Shown here piece by piece: positions 15,905-25,210 of a stretch of DNA of 64,000 nt (position 1 is its first letter; each line of letters starts with the position of its first letter). The stretch lies in the NCBI RefSeq assembly GCF_014647855.1, contig NZ_BMPZ01000009.1, forward strand, positions 1-64,000, given 5' to 3'. The notes under the pieces are model-generated. The model was not told the DNA's origin, searched no databases, and saw only the letters and a program-made list of their open reading frames with translations. This DNA is from Shewanella gelidii (GTDB lineage Bacteria; Pseudomonadota; Gammaproteobacteria; Enterobacterales; Shewanellaceae). The position numbers and the translations under genes are program-made.

Positions 15905-16986
15905 GCGGCAATTTCCGTTTTAGCTTGTGTTTTAAAAGTAAAATTTTCCTCAAGTTGGACTTGTACTTTACTTCCTGGACGAACTTTAAGGATACCGCGG
16001 ATCAACACTTGCTCCCCAAGCTCTAGACCATCGGTTATCTCCACCCAGCCACGACTGCGTAACCCGATTTCAACTTGCTTTTGTTCAATGACACCTTCTT
16101 CGTTTGCAATATATACAAAGTGCTTTTTCTGAATTGGGATAATTGAAGACTCAGGGATCAGTAACGCTTCACGGCTTTGCTTAATCAGCTTCACTTTCAT
16201 AAGCATGCCGGGTAACAAACGTCCTTTAGGGTTCGGTATTGCAGCCCGCACGATGACGGAGCGAGTTTCCGGATTTACACGACTATCAATTGAGCTAACC
16301 TTGCCTTTAAATACCTCGCCACCATAGGCAACAGCAGAGGCTTCAACTAACTTGCCGCGAGACAACTGCTGCAAAAAGCGCTCTGGAACGGAAAAATCTA
16401 GTTTTATGGTCGATATATCATCAAGCGTAGTAATACTTGTTCCCGGAGTGACTAAACTACCAACACTGACCTGACGTAAGCCTAAACGGCCACTAAAGGG
16501 TGCTGATATACTCCGATCTGCAAGGGACGACTCGGCCTGCTCCAACTCTGCACGAGCAGTGTCGATTTGGGTTTGCAAGCGGTCTCGTTCTAGTTCCGCA
16601 ATCGTTTGGCTCGTCACTAAAGAGCTGATTCGATCAAACTCCCTTAGATTTTCAACGACTTTGACCCGTGCAACTTTAACTTTCGCTGCGGGTTCAACGT
16701 TGTGCAGTTGGATTAAGACATCCCCTTTGTTTACCAAATCTCCATCTTCAAAATTAAGTGCGGTCACGATTTCGGTCACTTTTGGTGTGATGGTGACAGA
16801 CTCATTCGCCTTAGTTGTACCTAAAGCTTCAACTTCGTCTCGAACACTGGCCATGGCAGTTTTCGTGACGACAACATTGGGTAGTGGTTTATTTCGGTGC
16901 ACTTGTTTTTTTTGTGTTGTGCTTGTTTGCATATATGCGAAACCTGCAGCAGCTACAATCACGAGTAGGAGGACTATTTTTTTCAT
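15901..16986 (-). CDS. RND periplasmic adaptor (membrane fusion protein), 361 aa
   Basis: A short N-terminal signal anchor (MKKIVLLLVIVAAAGFAYM) leads into the adaptor architecture: a split lipoyl domain (EALGTTKANESVTITPKV and SISAPFSGRLGLRQV), an alpha-hairpin (residues about 105-155), a beta-barrel (RSVIVRAAIPNPKGRLLPGM) and a membrane-proximal domain. It links the permease to an outer-membrane channel. There is no lipobox Cys, so anchoring is by the N-terminal helix. It is the first gene of the two-gene operon. No regulator gene lies beside it. Confidence 0.92.
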   Translation of the reverse strand: MKKIVLLLVIVAAAGFAYMQTSTTQKKQVHRNKPLPNVVVTKTAMASVRDEVEALGTTKANESVTITPKVTEIVTALNFEDGDLVNKGDVLIQLHNVEPAAKVKVARVKVVENLREFDRISSLVTSQTIAELERDRLQTQIDTARAELEQAESSLADRSISAPFSGRLGLRQVSVGSLVTPGTSITTLDDISTIKLDFSVPERFLQQLSRGKLVEASAVAYGGEVFKGKVSSIDSRVNPETRSVIVRAAIPNPKGRLLPGMLMKVKLIKQSREALLIPESSIIPIQKKHFVYIANEEGVIEQKQVEIGLRSRGWVEITDGLELGEQVLIRGILKVRPGSKVQVQLEENFTFKTQAKTEIAA

Positions 16987-17127
16987 TATTGTTCCGGTAC
17001 AACATACGACGTTGGCAGATAGTTTACTTGGAAGCAGCCACGCTTCAATAGCTTTTACTTTTACTTACAAACTAAGCATAGTTTTTCACTCTCAACGTGG
17101 GAATTAAAGCCGTATTTTCATTGCAAT

Positions 17128-17154
17128 AAAAAAGGGTGCCCTAGGCACCCTTTT
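17128..17154 (-). terminator. terminator after bamC
   Basis: AAGGGTGCC-CTA-GGCACCCTT hairpin with TTTTTTATT on the minus strand, 34 bp beyond the bamC stop. Confidence 0.88.
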
Positions 17155-17187
17155 CTTTAACTTTCGATTCAATGCTTATATAGCAAA

Positions 17188-18291
17188 TTAACGATTACGA
17201 TCTTCTGCCATGAGTTCTTGGAACTTGTTGTAGATTTTCTCCACAACATCTGCACTCAAACGTTCGTCATCATCATTTTTCAACAAAATTTGCGTCACTT
17301 CTGGATTTGAATCTTCTTGAACAACGACACGATAACGCCCTTCTTTCAATGGCAAACTCGTGTCTTCCCACAAAGAACTCCAGAAACCTGCATCATCATT
17401 CAGTTCAACATGGAATAATCCATTGTTTGGATCCAAATCTACGATTTCAAATCCTAACTCTGGAAGAACAACACGAAGTCTTTCCCAAACTTTCTTATAT
17501 TCCGCTGCTGCAGACCAATAGGTATCTTCAACATCTGAATTCACTAAAGAAACAGGGATCCCTAACGCGTCATTAATACGTTGCGCTTTTAGCACTTGTT
17601 GGCGTTTAAGCCCCATGTACTGAATCGCACTATTTAGCATATCGATGGTATAGCGCTTTTTATCTTCACCCGTCAGCATAATTTCACGGGCTTTTTCATC
17701 AAATATTTCTTCGTGATCAAGTAAAGAAATGGCAATACTACCGCTTCGACCATGGGGGCGGACCGCCACATCAAAACGATACTTTTGCTTTAATTTGTAG
17801 ATTTTATCTGCACCCCACAAGTTAGATTCAAGTTCTTGCTCATTCTCGATCCAACCAGTTTCTATCGAACCTGCTGCATAGTCACTAGCATCAACAGGAA
17901 TCTGCTTATTTGTGAGAAAAGCAGTCAAAACATCGAATATTTCCTGCTTCAAGTCTTGATTGTTATTTAACGCTTCAATCACCACTTTGATGCTGTCTGA
18001 GTTTTCTTCAACACGTGTACCCGTTGCCATCGGCAAGACTTGCAACGGTGGACGAATATCGAGACGTTCACCAACTAACTTATAGTCTACTTTTGCACCG
18101 ACATTCGGAATATTAAATTCCTTGCTATAAGTTGGTGTTTTTAAACCTTGAGGGATCTCAAGCTTCGCTGCTATTTCTGTATTTTTTGCAACGCTATACT
18201 TAGCAACATCGTTGGCTTGTCGGCGCTCAATTGGTGTCGAACAGGCGACAACAGTTACGGCGAGAGTTAGGGGTATCGCATGTTTCAGCAT
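17188..18291 (-). CDS. bamC: outer-membrane assembly lipoprotein BamC, 367 aa
   Basis: BamC is a lipoprotein subunit of the beta-barrel assembly machine. From ATG 18291 the protein starts MLKHAIPLTLAVTVVACS, a lipoprotein signal with lipobox VVAC (Cys17). An unstructured segment and two helix-grip domains follow, and the C-terminal part has the GRYRVVV and ILLKNDD elements. I rejected the in-frame TTG 18309 because it overlaps the dapA stop and spoils the signal peptide. GAGG lies 12 nt upstream inside the dapA end. The dapA-bamC pairing is as in E. coli, where bamC was called nlpB. Confidence 0.9.
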   Translation of the reverse strand: MLKHAIPLTLAVTVVACSTPIERRQANDVAKYSVAKNTEIAAKLEIPQGLKTPTYSKEFNIPNVGAKVDYKLVGERLDIRPPLQVLPMATGTRVEENSDSIKVVIEALNNNQDLKQEIFDVLTAFLTNKQIPVDASDYAAGSIETGWIENEQELESNLWGADKIYKLKQKYRFDVAVRPHGRSGSIAISLLDHEEIFDEKAREIMLTGEDKKRYTIDMLNSAIQYMGLKRQQVLKAQRINDALGIPVSLVNSDVEDTYWSAAAEYKKVWERLRVVLPELGFEIVDLDPNNGLFHVELNDDAGFWSSLWEDTSLPLKEGRYRVVVQEDSNPEVTQILLKNDDDERLSADVVEKIYNKFQELMAEDRNR

Positions 18292-18295
18292 TAAA

Positions 18296-19180
18296 TTATT
18301 TAACCTCAATCTGAGCTTGTTTCATTGCTTCTAACAACAGACCATGAAATTCACTAGAAAGTTCAGTAAGTGGCAAACGAATTTCACCATCTGCGATCAA
18401 ACCCATTTGATGAGCAGCCCACTTGACAGGAATTGGATTTGCCTCAAGGAAAAGCTCCGTGTACAAACCGCGAAGTGGCGCATCAAATTCATTCGCTAAT
18501 TCACGATTGCCACTCAATGCCGCGTCGATCATCGCTTTAAAGGCTTTGGGCACAATGTTATTCGCCACAGAGATAACCCCATCGCCACCTGCTAATAAAA
18601 ACTCTTTTGCAGTTCCGTCGTCACCGCTATACAACTTGAACTCATCGCCACAAAGTGCACGTAATGTGGCAACACGTGAAACATCGCCAGTCGCTTCTTT
18701 AACGCCAATAATATTACTTACTGGTGCAAGCTCAGCAATGGTCGCAGGAAGCATATCCACCGCAGTACGTCCGGGGACATTATATAAAATCTGAGGAACA
18801 TCTGTTGCTGCAGCTACCGCTTGATAGTGAGCAATCAGTCCTTTAGGACTTGGCTTATTGTAATAAGGGGTCACGCCCAACATACCATCGACGCCCAGTT
18901 TTTCGAGGGCTTTGGTTAGTTCCACAGCTTCTGCTGTAGCATTGGCACCGTTGCCGCCAATAATTGGCAGGCGACCGTTGGCGAATTGAATCACCTGTTT
19001 GACAACTTCTAAGTGCTCTGGAATTGGTAACGTGGCAGACTCGCCAGTGGTGCCGACCGCGACAATCGCGTCGGTGCCTTGATCAATATGGAACTCGACC
19101 AATTGTTCAAGACTTGCAAAATCTACTGAGCCATCACGTGACATTGGTGTGATTATGGCTACGATGCTTCCGTTTATCAT
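18296..19180 (-). CDS. dapA: 4-hydroxy-tetrahydrodipicolinate synthase DapA
   Basis: DapA condenses pyruvate with aspartate semialdehyde, the first committed step of lysine and diaminopimelate synthesis. The 294-residue TIM barrel has Schiff-base Lys161 (GVKEATGD), Tyr133 and Arg138 (LYNVPGRTA) and Thr44/Thr45 (VGTTGESA) at E. coli numbering. It is followed by bamC five bp later on the same strand and is divergent from gcvR. I see no lysine riboswitch fold in the 172-bp leader region. Confidence 0.97.
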   Translation of the reverse strand: MINGSIVAIITPMSRDGSVDFASLEQLVEFHIDQGTDAIVAVGTTGESATLPIPEHLEVVKQVIQFANGRLPIIGGNGANATAEAVELTKALEKLGVDGMLGVTPYYNKPSPKGLIAHYQAVAAATDVPQILYNVPGRTAVDMLPATIAELAPVSNIIGVKEATGDVSRVATLRALCGDEFKLYSGDDGTAKEFLLAGGDGVISVANNIVPKAFKAMIDAALSGNRELANEFDAPLRGLYTELFLEANPIPVKWAAHQMGLIADGEIRLPLTELSSEFHGLLLEAMKQAQIEVK

Positions 19181-19210
19181 CTGACTTTCCCCACAAATTC
19201 AGGATTCGCT

Positions 19211-19239
19211 ATGGTACTTTCGCTCACTGCTAATGACAA
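19211..19239 (-). promoter_or_regulatory. candidate dapA promoter
   Basis: On the minus strand -35 TTGTCA (19239 to 19234), a 17-nt spacer and -10 TACCAT (19216 to 19211), with the dapA ATG about 30 nt downstream. Confidence 0.5.
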
Positions 19240-19352
19240 GCTTTACGGGGCTCTCAAAAGCATTTAGTTATGGTAGCATTAGTCCCCACGCGAAAATTAA
19301 CCCAAAACGACGTTTTTTCGTACTAAATGCAATCAATCTTTGAGGAAAATTC

Positions 19353-19919
19353 ATGACCAACTACTTGGTAGTGACAGCTATGGGTGCCGATCGCCCAGGA
19401 ATTATTAGCAAGCTCGCTCGTATTGCAAGTGATTGTGATTGTGACATTGCTGATAGCAGAATGGCACTATTTGGCAATGAATTTACACTCATTATGATGC
19501 TTTCAGGCTCGTGGGCCGCAATCACTAAGTTTGAAACAAATTTTCCGCAATTAAGTGTCGGTTTAGAGTTAATGACCGTCATGAAGCGTACCTCTAAACA
19601 CACAGCACAAAACTTCGTGTCACGCATTGAGGTCACATTCAATGGTCAGGACAAACGCGGCACTATGAAAAAGTTAACTGAGTTTTTAGATGAACATAAG
19701 CTCGACCTTGCTGCCCTTCGTTCTCATGCAGAAGTTCAGGATGAAGATGACATTGTACAAAGTGAGCAAACTCAAAATGTCGTGCTCACAGTAAACATCC
19801 CAGAAAACATCGAACTAGAAACTCTCGAAAACAGCTTTAAAGAACTCGCTGCAAGCTTATCGCTTGATTGCAGTATGCGAATTTTACAAGGTATTGAAAT
19901 CCCAGAGTTGAATGATTAA
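19353..19919 (+). CDS. gcvR: glycine cleavage system repressor GcvR, 188 aa
   Basis: The protein has two ACT domains (residues about 3-75 and 90-170), the first starting VVTAMGADRPGIISKLARIA. GcvR binds GcvA and turns it into a repressor of gcvTHP when glycine is low. A good ribosome binding site GAGGAAAA precedes the ATG. It is divergent from dapA and 12 bp upstream of bcp, the same order as in E. coli. Confidence 0.93.
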   Translation: MTNYLVVTAMGADRPGIISKLARIASDCDCDIADSRMALFGNEFTLIMMLSGSWAAITKFETNFPQLSVGLELMTVMKRTSKHTAQNFVSRIEVTFNGQDKRGTMKKLTEFLDEHKLDLAALRSHAEVQDEDDIVQSEQTQNVVLTVNIPENIELETLENSFKELAASLSLDCSMRILQGIEIPELND

Positions 19920-19931
19920 AGGATAAAATCA

Positions 19932-20402
19932 ATGAATACACTACAAGCTGGAGACAACGCTCCCCTCTTCAAATTACAAAACCAATTCGATGAAGAAGTT
20001 TGCTTAAAAACGTGTTTAGAAACCGGCCCCGTTCTTGTTTATTTTTACCCCAAAGCATCTACACCAGGATGCACAGTGCAAGCCCAAGGGCTTAGAGATA
20101 GTAATGAAGCACTGCTCGCTGACAAAATTACCGTACTTGGTATCAGCCCAGATCCTGTTGCTAAACTAAAAAAGTTTTCTGATAAACAAGCGCTTAACTT
20201 TTCATTGCTCAGTGACGAAGACCATGCAATCGCCGATGCTTTTGGTGTATGGGGCACAAAGAAGTTCATGGGCAAAGTTTACGACGGTATTCATCGCTTA
20301 AGCTTTTTAATCAACCAAGATGGTCAAGTTGAACACCTATTCAATAAGTTTAAAACCAAAGAACACCATCAAGTTGTACTTGATTATTTGCAATCAAAAT
20401 AA
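19932..20402 (+). CDS. bcp: peroxiredoxin Bcp (PrxQ type), resolving Cys absent
   Basis: This is a thioredoxin-fold thiol peroxidase of 156 residues. The peroxidatic Cys is C47 in STPGCTVQAQGLRD. In most Bcp/PrxQ proteins the resolving Cys comes five residues later (CTVQACGLRD); here position 52 is Gln. Two other cysteines, C24 and C28, lie on an N-terminal loop. The enzyme would thus act as a 1-Cys peroxiredoxin or use another thiol. It is transcribed with gcvR and ends at a strong terminator. It is cytosolic and reduces organic hydroperoxides and H2O2. Confidence 0.92.
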   Translation: MNTLQAGDNAPLFKLQNQFDEEVCLKTCLETGPVLVYFYPKASTPGCTVQAQGLRDSNEALLADKITVLGISPDPVAKLKKFSDKQALNFSLLSDEDHAIADAFGVWGTKKFMGKVYDGIHRLSFLINQDGQVEHLFNKFKTKEHHQVVLDYLQSK

Positions 20403-20445
20403 GCTTATAGCCTGTTCGTTGTCATAAAAACCAAATATTGAACAC

Positions 20446-20476
20446 AAAAAAAGCATCTTTAAAGAGATGCTTTTTT
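20446..20476 (+). terminator. bidirectional terminator between bcp and the PerM-like gene
   Basis: AAAAAAAGCATCT-TTAA-AGATGCTTTTTT: a perfect stem with an A tract on the left and a T tract on the right, so it can serve both convergent genes. Confidence 0.9.
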
Positions 20477-20493
20477 ATTGCTTTTAAGACTCG

Positions 20494-21564
20494 CTACTCG
20501 CGAATAACTTCGCCATTGACCTGCGGCCAAGCATTAATAACAGCCTTTATCAGTGACGCGAGTGGAATCGCAAAGAATACCCCCCAAACGCCCCACAGTC
20601 CCCCAAATACAAGTACCGCCGCGATGATAATCACTGGATGTAAATCAACTGCATCAGAAAATAGTATTGGCACTAATACATTGCCATCCAGTGCTTGGAT
20701 AATGCCATAGCCCAGCATCAAATAGCCAAAATCAGCACTCACACCCCACTGAAAAAACGCGACCAGTGCGATGGGCAAAGTGACCAAGGTGGCACCAACA
20801 TATGGGATTAGAACAGATAAGCCTGTTAACACGCCAAGCAACGCAGAATAACGAAGTCCCATGACCGCAAAGAAGACATAGCTTGCGACACCAATAATGA
20901 CAATTTCGATTACTTTGCCGCGAATATAATTAAAAATTTGCTGATGCATTTCGCCCCAAACTTTTGTGGCTAATGCTCGATTACTTGGAAAGAAACGCTT
21001 ACTTCCCTGAATAAGCTCGTTTTTATCTTTCAAAAAGAAAAATACAAGTAATGGTACCAAGATGGCATAAACCATCAGCACCAATAATGAGGCCGAATAC
21101 CCAAGAATTTGTTTGGCAATATCTAAAATTTGCTCTGGATCGGCAATTTTCTTTAACTCAGAGACAAATAAATCAAGTTGCTCAGGCTTTACAAATTGGG
21201 GATATTCAGCAACGAGCCCTTGTGCTGTTTGTAGTCCTTTATCCAGCATTGAAGGTAAATCAGCAATTAAGGCTATCCCCTGATGCCAAATGCTGGGGAT
21301 CAAGCCAAAGGAAATCACAAGTACTAAGACAATAAAAAGCATCAACACCAAAGATGCTGCTGTAGTTCGATTAATATTTAACTTAGCCATCTGGGCGACG
21401 GGCCATTCCAGCAAAAAAGCTAAAACCAGTGCAACCAACAGAGGGGCAAGCAAACTGCCAGCAAAATAAATAAGTAAGGACAATCCGACAAGGATAAACA
21501 TTAAAGTGACCGCTTGAGGGTCACTGAACCTTTCTTTATACCAATTGCTTAAAAACGTTAACAT
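20494..21564 (-). CDS. AI-2E family transporter, PerM-like, 356 aa
   Basis: This is an integral inner-membrane protein with about eight predicted helices, starting with LMFILVGLSLLIYFAGSLL and ending with WGVFFAIPLASLIKAVI. The loops PLLVFFFLKDKNEL and PYVGATLVTLP are typical of the AI-2 exporter/UPF0118 family. The ATG at 21564 follows AGGAA six nt upstream; an in-frame TTG at 21567 is less likely. In E. coli perM also lies next to bepA. The substrate is unknown; some members act as Na+/H+ antiporters or signal exporters. Confidence 0.87.
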   Translation of the reverse strand: MLTFLSNWYKERFSDPQAVTLMFILVGLSLLIYFAGSLLAPLLVALVLAFLLEWPVAQMAKLNINRTTAASLVLMLFIVLVLVISFGLIPSIWHQGIALIADLPSMLDKGLQTAQGLVAEYPQFVKPEQLDLFVSELKKIADPEQILDIAKQILGYSASLLVLMVYAILVPLLVFFFLKDKNELIQGSKRFFPSNRALATKVWGEMHQQIFNYIRGKVIEIVIIGVASYVFFAVMGLRYSALLGVLTGLSVLIPYVGATLVTLPIALVAFFQWGVSADFGYLMLGYGIIQALDGNVLVPILFSDAVDLHPVIIIAAVLVFGGLWGVWGVFFAIPLASLIKAVINAWPQVNGEVIRE

Positions 21565-21611
21565 CAAAGATTCCTGAGATTCTATTCACTGAGATACAAA
21601 GAAAGCGAAAA

Positions 21612-21830
21612 TTACTTGGTGATGAGAATAGCCAAAACCTGAGCATCATTACAGACTTCTTTCACATCATAACCCTGTTTTTTTAAAAATAAGGGAACAT
21701 CTTGCCTAGAACCACGGTCAGATAACAACACATGGAGCTGTTCGCCGCGGCTTAAAGCTTTAAGTGCAAGTTTTACTCGTACTAAGGGTACTGGGCAGCG
21801 AAACCCCGTTAAATCAATATAATTCTTCAT
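21612..21830 (-). CDS. TusA/SirA-like sulfurtransferase, 72 aa
   Basis: A small protein of the TusA fold. The active-site Cys is C12 in the motif FRCPVPLVRVKLALK, and the C-terminal half (GYDVKEVCNDAQVLAILITK) completes the two-layer sandwich. Such proteins carry sulfur as a persulfide for tRNA thiolation, molybdenum cofactor or related pathways. It is a paralogue-type member, not certain to be TusA itself. It lies 45 bp upstream of the PerM-like gene on the same strand and is probably co-transcribed. Confidence 0.82.
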   Translation of the reverse strand: MKNYIDLTGFRCPVPLVRVKLALKALSRGEQLHVLLSDRGSRQDVPLFLKKQGYDVKEVCNDAQVLAILITK

Positions 21831-21955
21831 GAGCTGCCAAACAATGCGCTTGCTATCAATCGACTAAGGCTATTATCCTAAGTTGTTACTGAAATCACAA
21901 GCTGAGCAATATTCATACAAACATTGCGAATAAACATGATTTTAAAAGGACTAAT

Positions 21956-23425
21956 TTGCGTAATCTGACTCAAACAAGGTTTTCCAAAGCAATTATTGCA
22001 GCAAGCCTATCGACCTTTTTAACGGTGAGCACAGCACCAAGCTTTGCTAGCAATGATCTTCCTGATTTAGGGACTGCGGCAGTCAATACATTTAGCTTAG
22101 AAAAAGAGCTCGTTTACGGCGATGCCTATATGCGCATTATTCGCTCTTCGGCACCCGTCATTGATGACCCGGTTTTAAGCCAATACACCAGTGAACTGGG
22201 TAACAAGTTGGTTGCCCATGCTTCAGGGGTTAAAACACCTTTCTATTTCTTTACCCTAAACAATGACGAAATCAACGCATTTGCCTTTTTTGGTGGCCAT
22301 GTGGGTGTGCATACAGGTTTGTTTCTCAACGCCGACACAGAAAGCGAAATCGCCTCAGTTTTAGCCCATGAAATAACGCATGTCACCCAAAGGCATCTCG
22401 CGCGTTCTCTTGAAGCACAGCAAAAAACTGGCCCAGCTACGCTTGTGGGGTTATTGGGAGCTATCATCTTAACGATAGCCGCGCCTCAAGCAGGTATTGC
22501 GGCAATGGCAACAACACAAGCGCTTGCGACACAATCAAAAATTAACTACACCCGTCTACATGAGAAAGAGGCCGATCGGATTGGCACTCAAATTTTAGTG
22601 GACGCAGGATTCGATCCAGAAGCAGCAGCTGCATTTTTCGGAAAATTGGCGGCCAGATACCGCTATACAACTAAGCCGCCACAAATGTTGCTCACTCACC
22701 CTTTACCAGAATCTCGTATCACCGAAGCACGCAATAGAGCGCGGCAGTATCCGCAGCGTTATATCCCAGACAGTATCAACTTTCAGCTTGCAAAGGCGCG
22801 CGTACAAGTTCGGTTTTCCAGTTACAGTGAAGAAGCGGCGCTATCCCTATTTGATACTCAGCTTAAAAAGAAAAACTATACGTTCAAAAGTGCAGCATTA
22901 TACGGGCGTGCATTGGCATTATTCCGCCTAGAACGTTTTCAGGAAGCCGAAGCCATTATCGACGAACTTTTACTCGGAGATAAAGAGAACCTTTTTTATT
23001 TGGATACAAAAACTGATTTATTATTGCAAAGCAAAAAGTATAAACAGGCAATCGCTCTTTTAGAAAATCAGCGTTCTTTGAAGCCGACTTCTAGTGTCAT
23101 CAATGCGAACCTTGCCAATAGCTACCTTGAATCTAAGCAACCAGACAAAGCGATCCCAATTCTACAAGATATGCTTTTACTGGATAAGCAAAGCCGATTG
23201 CCCTATCAAATGCTTAGCGAAGCGTATACGCAAAAGAACAATAAAGCCCTGAGACATTACACTCGCGCAGAGGTGATGGCACTCAGTGCAAATTATGATG
23301 GAGCCATTGACCAATTAAACTATGCATACCGCTTTTCTAAAGATCAGCCTTTGCAGCTTGCACGGATCACGGCACGCATCAGACAATTTAAACAAGCGAA
23401 AAGTGTTCTTGAAGAGTTGAGATAA
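21956..23425 (+). CDS. bepA: periplasmic metalloprotease/chaperone BepA
   Basis: This M48 metallopeptidase with C-terminal TPRs degrades or promotes maturation of outer-membrane proteins such as LptD. A signal peptide covers residues 1-31 (cleavage near SFA). Zinc ligands are H138 and H142 with catalytic E139 (HEITH) and E205 (EKEADRIG). TPR-like repeats occupy about residues 300-480. The length of 489 fits (E. coli 487). The TTG start at 21956 is supported by AAGGA five nt upstream; the nearby ATG at 21937 is out of frame. Confidence 0.94.
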   Translation: MRNLTQTRFSKAIIAASLSTFLTVSTAPSFASNDLPDLGTAAVNTFSLEKELVYGDAYMRIIRSSAPVIDDPVLSQYTSELGNKLVAHASGVKTPFYFFTLNNDEINAFAFFGGHVGVHTGLFLNADTESEIASVLAHEITHVTQRHLARSLEAQQKTGPATLVGLLGAIILTIAAPQAGIAAMATTQALATQSKINYTRLHEKEADRIGTQILVDAGFDPEAAAAFFGKLAARYRYTTKPPQMLLTHPLPESRITEARNRARQYPQRYIPDSINFQLAKARVQVRFSSYSEEAALSLFDTQLKKKNYTFKSAALYGRALALFRLERFQEAEAIIDELLLGDKENLFYLDTKTDLLLQSKKYKQAIALLENQRSLKPTSSVINANLANSYLESKQPDKAIPILQDMLLLDKQSRLPYQMLSEAYTQKNNKALRHYTRAEVMALSANYDGAIDQLNYAYRFSKDQPLQLARITARIRQFKQAKSVLEELR

Positions 23426-23589
23426 TTGATTTCTTTCCTGTACAGGTCAAGAGCATTTGCAACGATTATATTCGTGGAAACAAGCAAAAAGTCATTGAGA
23501 AACACGAACAGCAAAACGTGACAGACATCACGCTAGTTTGTTAAGGTGTACTGCAAATAAGCTAATGAATTAAGGAATAAAACAAGGTC

Positions 23590-23940
23590 ATGGCACAAGT
23601 TACCATTTACCACAACCCAAGATGTTCAAAAAGCCGCCAAACTCTCGCATTGCTTGAAGAACACAACTGCGAAATTCAAATTATTGAGTACTTAAAACAG
23701 CCCGCTACTTTTGGAGAGCTACAACAGATCTTAACTTTGTTGAATAAAGCGCCACGAGACATCATGCGTACTAAAGAAACAGAATACAAAGATTTAGGTC
23801 TAAACAATTCCGACACGACCGAGCAAGCTTTGATTGAAGCGATGGTGACAACACCAAAGCTAATGGAACGACCGATAGTGCTGGCCAATAATAAAGCCGC
23901 GATTGGCCGTCCTCCTGAAAGTGTTTTAGATATAATTTGA
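23590..23940 (+). CDS. yfgD: ArsC/YfgD-family thioredoxin-fold reductase, 116 aa
   Basis: This protein of the arsenate reductase (glutaredoxin) superfamily has active Cys12 in NPRCSKSR and the conserved RPIVL and RPPE segments near the C-terminus. The gene sits between bepA and a DUF2069 gene upstream of hda, the same place as E. coli yfgD. There is no arsR or arsB nearby, so a housekeeping thiol role is as likely as arsenate reduction. The stop overlaps the start region of the next gene. Confidence 0.88.
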   Translation: MAQVTIYHNPRCSKSRQTLALLEEHNCEIQIIEYLKQPATFGELQQILTLLNKAPRDIMRTKETEYKDLGLNNSDTTEQALIEAMVTTPKLMERPIVLANNKAAIGRPPESVLDII

Positions 23941-23948
23941 GCCTTATC

Positions 23949-24329
23949 ATGAATACAACCACACTATTTCAACTTTCAAGAATTGGTTATGTCGCACTCG
24001 TATTTTTGCTTAGCGGCCGATTCATTGGTCAAGGGCTAAATGGTGATTATTCTTTATTGTTTAGCCTACTTTGGCTCATTCCATTACTTTTACCGTTAAA
24101 GGGGATTATTACAGGAAAACCCTATACCTACGCTTGGGCTAGCTTTATTTTGTGCCTATACATGCTGCACGGGTTAACCTTGTTATATGTCGATGAAACT
24201 GCATTTGCCTTCGCGCTTGCTGAAAGTTTATTAATTGGCATCTTGTTGGTAAGTTTTCCTTTCTATGCCAGATTACGAGGACGAGAACTTGGTCTTGGCC
24301 TCAAGAAAAAATCGAAACAAACCCAATAA
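23949..24329 (+). CDS. DUF2069 inner-membrane protein, about 126 aa
   Basis: Four hydrophobic segments are visible (IGYVALVFLLSGR, LLFSLLWLIPLLLPL, YAWASFILCLYMLHGLTLLY and ALAESLLIGILLVSFPFYAR), ending in a Lys-rich tail. This pattern matches the DUF2069 family that regularly follows yfgD/arsC in gammaproteobacteria. I prefer ATG 23949; a TTG at 23937 overlaps the previous stop (TTGA) and would add four residues. Function is unknown. Confidence 0.8.
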   Translation: MNTTTLFQLSRIGYVALVFLLSGRFIGQGLNGDYSLLFSLLWLIPLLLPLKGIITGKPYTYAWASFILCLYMLHGLTLLYVDETAFAFALAESLLIGILLVSFPFYARLRGRELGLGLKKKSKQTQ

Positions 24330-24354
24330 GCTGTCACTACAAAATTCCCCAATA

Positions 24355-24380
24355 AAAATAGCGCTTGAGAGCGCTATTTT
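24355..24380. terminator. bidirectional terminator between DUF2069 gene and hda
   Basis: AAAATAGCGCT-TG-AGAGCGCTATTTT-type hairpin flanked by A- and T-rich sequence between two convergent genes. Confidence 0.85.
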
Positions 24381-24425
24381 CGTTTTCATAAATGACGTGT
24401 TGACTTTAACTAAGCCAAACTTGGC

Positions 24426-25136
24426 TCATAAACGCAGCACTTCTTTGACAAACGGAATCGTGAGTTTTCTTTGGTGCACCAACGACGCTTTATCTAGCCG
24501 ATCTAGTACATCAAATAACGTACGTAGATCTCGTGCTAAACGCGCCATAAGAAAACGGCCGACATCCTCTGGCAACTGCAGCCCTCGCATTGCAGCTCTC
24601 CTTTGCAACGCTGCAAGTTTTTCACTATCTTCCATCGGTTGTACTTGATAGCTAAGCCCCCATTGCATTCTAGAGACTAGATCCGGTAATACGAAGTCTG
24701 CTTCTTTCGCAGCTTGAGTTGCACTGACAATTAAGCTTGTGTGCTTCTTTTCTGCAACACGGTTATACAGATCAAAAATGGCTTCTTCCCATAATGGATG
24801 ACCAGCAATGGCTTGCACATCATCAATACAGACTAGGTCTAGGTCTTCTAAACCTTCAAGTAAAGCCGGTGAAATGCTTGCATGAATCGACAGTGGTAGA
24901 TAAAAGCTCTGTCTTTCCCGTTCATTCGCATAAGCACATGCGGCATGCAAAAGGTGAGTACGACCAGACTTAACAGGTCCCCATACATAAATCGCTTTTT
25001 GAACTTGACCAGAGGCACAAGCTTGCAAATTTTGGATCAGCTCGTCATTACCCGATGCTGGGTAATAACTTTCAAAGGTTTCGTCATCAGGTAAATAGAC
25101 AGGTAATGACAACTGTAACGGTGAGTCTTGGGTCAC
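24426..25136 (-). CDS. hda: DnaA inactivator Hda, 236 aa
   Basis: Hda is an AAA+ protein which, with the DNA-loaded beta clamp, stimulates ATP hydrolysis by DnaA (RIDA). The clamp-binding motif QLSLPV lies at residues 8-13. The nucleotide-binding segment is VWGPVKSGRTHLL, Walker B is LDLVCIDDVQA, and the DnaA-like sensor region follows. Translation starts at a GTG. The length and position upstream of the DUF2066 and uraA genes fit the E. coli order. Confidence 0.94.
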   Translation of the reverse strand: MTQDSPLQLSLPVYLPDDETFESYYPASGNDELIQNLQACASGQVQKAIYVWGPVKSGRTHLLHAACAYANERERQSFYLPLSIHASISPALLEGLEDLDLVCIDDVQAIAGHPLWEEAIFDLYNRVAEKKHTSLIVSATQAAKEADFVLPDLVSRMQWGLSYQVQPMEDSEKLAALQRRAAMRGLQLPEDVGRFLMARLARDLRTLFDVLDRLDKASLVHQRKLTIPFVKEVLRL

Positions 25137-25210
25137 TCAGTAACTTCTCTTATAAAATCTTCTAAATTCGCGCAGGACACTATCTTAACACACAAGTCTC
25201 AAAAGCTCGC

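Noticed and set aside
19181..19352. Lysine riboswitch upstream of dapA
   Set aside because: The leader is too short and shows none of the conserved junction elements; only a plain promoter is visible.
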